A DNA stretch of 64,000 nucleotides from contig VWPU01001228.1 in assembly GCA_013398955.1 (NCBI GenBank), positions 1-64,000 of the forward strand, read 5' to 3'. The notes beneath the pieces are model-generated. The model did no database searches. It had not been told where the DNA came from and saw only the letters and a list, made by a program, of their open reading frames with translations. Origin of the DNA: Callaeas wilsoni. Its lineage: Eukaryota > Chordata > Aves > Passeriformes > Callaeidae. The translations under genes were made by a program, and so were the position numbers. This document shows positions 59,634 through 64,000 of this stretch, one piece after another; within the stretch, counting starts at the first letter, position 1, and each line of letters opens with the position of its first letter.

Positions 59634-62600
59634 GTGCCATACAGGATCAAGGGGTCAACACTTACCTTTGCTGAGAAAAATGAAGCCAGCCTTTATTACT
59701 CTCTCATTAGCTTTTGTTTTCATCTGTTGTTCACTGAAATGTCTGTACATGCCCTTTGAGACAGTTTATTATAATGTGTAACAAAAAAATTGTTAAGAGA
59801 CACATGAAAACCTTGGCAATGAATAGGAAGTGGCTCTAATAAGACTATTACTAACCTAGACTATAACATGCTATACAGTGATATCGAATTGTTTACTTGT
59901 GAAGGACTGTTGAGCTGGCGTGTCTGTTCCTGCCTTATTCTATTCTTGTAAAGGTCATCATTTTGTCATGTGTGGTTACTCCCCATTCTTTACAATTATA
60001 ACAGCAACAGTGGAAAAAAAAAAACAACAAAACAATGGCTTCGTGAGCCTCATTGTTTAGCATAATTCAAACTATGAAAGAAAATATGATTCACCTTGAC
60101 ACTTTTCAAGTGTTGGCACCACTATAGTTTAGAAGAAGGCAAGTATACAATTTAGTTAGCAGGAAAACAAGATAACAATTCTTTAGAAAAATGTCATTGC
60201 TTCAATATTTGTCTGATTTTAAAACATGAATGATAGACATTTTATCTTAAAATATTAGAATATGGTAAAAAAATACCATGTATAGAATATTAGATTTTTC
60301 CTACTATGTAAAATAATGTTAAATGATACCATTGTGATACATTTTTGCTTCCTCAAAATGGAATATTTGCCACTTCAAATTGAGATGATAAAATAATTTG
60401 CTTTGATAATGTTATTTCCTAAAAGTATTTGAAATGAGTATGTTTCTTCAAAATACACTTTCTGATATAATTTTATATAATTAATAAAAAATAGATTAAA
60501 TAATAATTAAAATACAAAACAATTTATTAAAGTTTGGTATTAACTTAGATAATTCATTTGGAGAAAACATCCATTTTCTTGAGTTGACCATCTATATAAA
60601 TATCTGTCTCAGGAATGATGATTTTATATAAAGTTTTACAGAAGAACTAGTGTGAAATTTAGTACTTCAGTTACATAAATCATTGATTCTGTACAGTGGT
60701 CATAGAGTCACCTTCTGAAGTAGCTCATCAGTTGCAAAACTGGTTTTCAAATTACAGGGTTGATGATGTTGAGATCACCATCTTGAAAGGGTAATTCTTA
60801 GCACAATAAAAAATGCTCTTTTTAATCATTGTCCACCATCATTTATTTTATAAAAATTGTTATGCCTTAAGTACTTCAGCAAGTCCATAAAGGGGAAAAA
60901 GAACACATTTGCATGAACACAAATCTATACATATGAAACATAAACATAAGTACACAGAGGTATATATACATGTATTCTTTTGCTTTTTTAAAACTAGCTG
61001 TTATTGTACTGCAGCTATTTCAGATTCTTTTCCAGATTTTTTTGCGTGGGTATTGAGAGCTTTGATGGGACATTCTTAATTGCTTCTTTCTTATTAAGTT
61101 GTGAGGAAAGTGTGATCTAAATGAAAAAAAATAAAAAGAAAAAAAAATCCAGCTTATTAGGCTTGGTTATTGAAAAAGAGAGATAGAGAACAAGTTGCAT
61201 CAGTAAGAGCCAGCAGTTTACTTTCAAGGCAAATTGCATGCATTCAGAGCTGAAAATTTTCCCATGAGAATGTCAGCTCTGCAAACAGTGAAGTTCAGGC
61301 TGGTAGATTTCACGACATCATGCTACATTTTATGAAGTCACATGCCAAAAATATATTATTCCCAATTAAGTCAGTGCTTTGTAGATACAGTAATTTGGAA
61401 ATGCTTATGACAACAGCTCCTGGCCAGCATATTCAGAAACAGATTTTTGTAAGTATGGCTTGCAGAACTTGTCCCAAAAAGCTAAGCTGCAAGATGACAC
61501 ATGAGGAAGTAAAATTTTTACAGGTGACCTTGTGCCTTTGTATTTTACTTTCAAACTCTTATTTTCCTCTATGAAAAGAGTATTAGAAGTACTATTCCTT
61601 TTTAATATAATATTTTAGATCTATATTAGTCTGTTTAAATGTCTGAAGAGCATGAGAGCATGATGGAAGTATAGATTGTATCAGAACTTTGTTCTTCTGA
61701 ATGTGTGGTTTCATATATCCTTCTTGCATATCTTTTCATTCCCTTTTGAAATGTATCCTCTCTCCCTTTCATGCTATCCCTAGTTTACCATGTGACACAA
61801 AGGTTTCATTTGGGTTTTTTTCTAGTAGAATGGAGTGACAAACCAAGGTACAGTCGGCAACTGGCAATGAACAGCTAAGAACGGCTGTGTGATATACTGA
61901 TAGAAAGGGATTAGGAATTGTGCCATTAGGGAGTTCAATAAACATTAAGGAGACAATGTTCAAAAAAGATTTTCAATTTTGAATCTTTATTAAAAATAGA
62001 CTGGCTTGAAAAAATGCAGAATGTCATCAAGGGTTTAGTTCTATGTGTGTTGCCTAATTCCAGAAAATACACATCAGTAGATTTTTGACAAATATGTTTG
62101 ACAATCATTTTCAAAGCAGGACTCTGAACCTTTTGTACAGTCTGAACTGCTACATGAAAGGAGATCTTTGCAGTTTACAGAATACATGACAAGCAGAGGA
62201 ACGGAGATGTGAAATAAAAAGAATTTCCATGGCACCTACTTTAATTTCTTGTTAATTCATATCAATTAACACCATTACTTGCTGAGAATACAAATGACTA
62301 TAATTTGCTCATAAAGTAATACATTTCTATGTGAATTCAGCATGTACCTTTGGCTGCTCCGTATTCTATTATATTTCCACTCTAACTTGCAAACAAACCT
62401 TCATTTTGTCACCATTTCATTCTATGCAATTCCTCCTTCGCCTTTTATATCATGGAATTAGTCACTTGAAATTTGCCTTGGAATTGCATCTCTTGCTCTG
62501 CTGCACACTGTGCAAGAACACCTGTCTTGCCAAGAAAATAATGGTAGTCAAGGGCAATTTTCAGGATGGTGTGGCTCCAGCCAATTAGAATAAATTGGAA

Positions 62601-63409
62601 TAAAAAAGCAACAGCTAAAAACAAAACAAAAATATAGCCAGTTTAAAGAGATGTTTATGCAACATGTTGAAACACATGACAATTGTAATATAGATTTTTT
62701 TTAAATTTTTTATTTAGTGGTAGATTTAACTATTTGTCTGAACTCCTTTATTTACCTTTCTCATGCTTTCTGAGAACATAAAGGAATGGAAGAGAGCTTA
62801 TATGAGGAAGGAGCGGATAGGGTAGAAATGTAATTGTTTTGCTTTATGATTCAGCAGGCATCCTCCATTTTACAAAAGCAAGTACAGAGATAAAAAAGAC
62901 TTCAAATAAACATTGAGATCTGACCATGCATTAGAGGTATACTAATTTAGCAGTAACCATGTGATAAATACAAATTGTCTTTCTTAAAAAAAAAAAAAAA
63001 GCCATGATTTTTTTAAAAATCTCAATAAATATGGTTTTCAGTGACGTGAGACATATATAGAGAATTTGCACCACTTTCCAAGACACTAAAGGTCTGATTC
63101 CATTCTCTTCATGCTTTTAAAATGACACAATATAGCCATCGCTGAAGATCCTGAGAAACCTAAGCAACACTTAGTTGAAACACTGTTTAACTCTAAGCAA
63201 AGTTATGAGTTAACATACTTCTACTACAGAAGCTAATACTTAGGACTCAGCATGATCAGAGTTCAGAGAAAAAAGGTTAATGATATTGAATGATGAGTCA
63301 TACTGTCAATAAACAGAGGGCACTCATCAGGTTTTATATTTGTGGATCCCTCAGCAATATTTGACATTGTGATTGCTAGCTCATTTAAAAAATGCATCAA
63401 GTTCAAATG

Positions 63410-63412
63410 AAA

Positions 63413-63449
<37 letters not shown>
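63410..63449. repeat. A7/T33 homopolymer
   Basis: Seven A are followed directly by 33 T. On the minus strand this is a long poly(A) followed by T. It could be a slippage-expanded homopolymer or the tail of a minus-strand retrocopy lying to its right. Confidence 0.9.
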
Positions 63450-63450
<1 letters not shown>

Positions 63451-64000
63451 TTATGATTTGTGTTCATAGTGTGGGAAAAATGTAAATTTTTTCTGTGCCT
63501 TACAGTTTTGGTTCTTTCATCATCCAGGCAGGGTACAATATGGTTCCTTTCCAAAGGCTCCTTCCCAATGGCTCTCAGAGGCTGTTTTCCAAAAGAAAGT
63601 GCACTTGCAGGTTTAATCAATGTCTTCAGCGAGACAACTGGAAAGTGTTCCAGCCCAGGTCTATGTTGTATACCATGGTATATACATATGAGTTCCAACA
63701 TAAATTCAACCAGTTATTTGAGATTGCTTTGAATTCTGTTTTCGCACAGTTTTCTCATCCTCTGACTATCCGCACTCTACAGACGTTAGTTTGAACTCAA
63801 TGTGTATGTTGACTTGGACTGCATTCAATATTTCCATTCAGAAAGGAATGTAAGATTGAAAGAAAGACACGTATGTCGTTACCTAACCCTTTCCTGGCCT
63901 AGGAGGAAATTATTTCCTGAATTAAGAATAGCTGATAGAAAGTTGACCTGAGAAATACAGAAATGGAGAGAAGGTATTTGTAAATCTCACACTGATAGTG

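Larger units (their letters stand above)
59151..64000. other. Unique AT-rich non-coding stretch
   Basis: Contains a perfect 14-bp hairpin at 59601-59633, an A15 run at about 62986-63000 and a T33 run at 63417-63449. I recognise no gene or transposon. Open frames remain under about 110 codons. Confidence 0.6.

Overview
The window is non-coding vertebrate DNA, almost certainly from a bird and most likely a passerine. The signs are many truncated CR1 LINEs with the avian 8-bp tail (ATTCTATG-type) on both strands, avian-type solo LTRs, and a SINE made of a tRNA-Ile(AAU)-like body joined to a CR1-type tail (about 23509-23627). That SINE architecture is known to me from passerines (the TguSINE1 type). 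The DNA is AT-rich and generally CpG-poor, as in a bird gene desert or a very long intron. I found no protein-coding exon, rRNA, functional tRNA, snRNA or CRISPR that I can support. Every long open frame is either retrotransposon sequence or too short and featureless to call a gene.

Layout: 1-3.8 kb is unique AT-rich DNA. 3.8-5.45 kb is a CR1(+) with a second CR1(-) inserted in it. A probable solo LTR lies near 9.4-9.9 kb. At 10.6-12.2 kb a CR1(+) is split by a complete 1.05-kb solo LTR flanked by a near-perfect 5-bp target duplication. A CR1(-) with an intact FADD reverse-transcriptase box lies at 13.6-14.2 kb. A GC-rich LTR-like island with a CCTT microsatellite lies at 14.6-15.45 kb. A CR1(+) 3' end is at 21.0-21.4 kb, the tRNA-derived SINE at 23.5 kb, and a CR1(-) at 25.6-26.1 kb. 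At 27.9-29.3 kb a second copy of the 10.97-kb LTR family is itself split by a CR1(-). A CpG-rich solo LTR with readable TATA box, GC box and poly(A) signal on the minus strand lies at 34.55-35.14 kb. Two CR1(+) remnants of one family lie at 37.6-39.0 and 39.6-40.5 kb. A CR1/SINE tail is at 44.1 kb. An ERVL-type solo LTR lies at 50.16-50.70 kb, and a CR1-LTR junction at 51.8-52.25 kb. A CR1(-) split by a solo LTR lies at 56.26-57.12 kb. A possible remnant of an ancient L2-type reverse transcriptase is near 58.1 kb, and an LTR-like segment near 58.8-59.15 kb. The rest is unique AT-rich sequence with microsatellites, homopolymer tracts and a few small inverted repeats.

There are no interacting genes to describe. 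The useful content is transposon archaeology: reciprocal nesting of CR1 and LTR elements gives relative ages, and some LTRs carry recognisable promoter signals. I did not find an undescribed biological system. Element family assignments come from memory of avian repeat consensus sequences, so a RepeatMasker run with an avian library is the decisive test.
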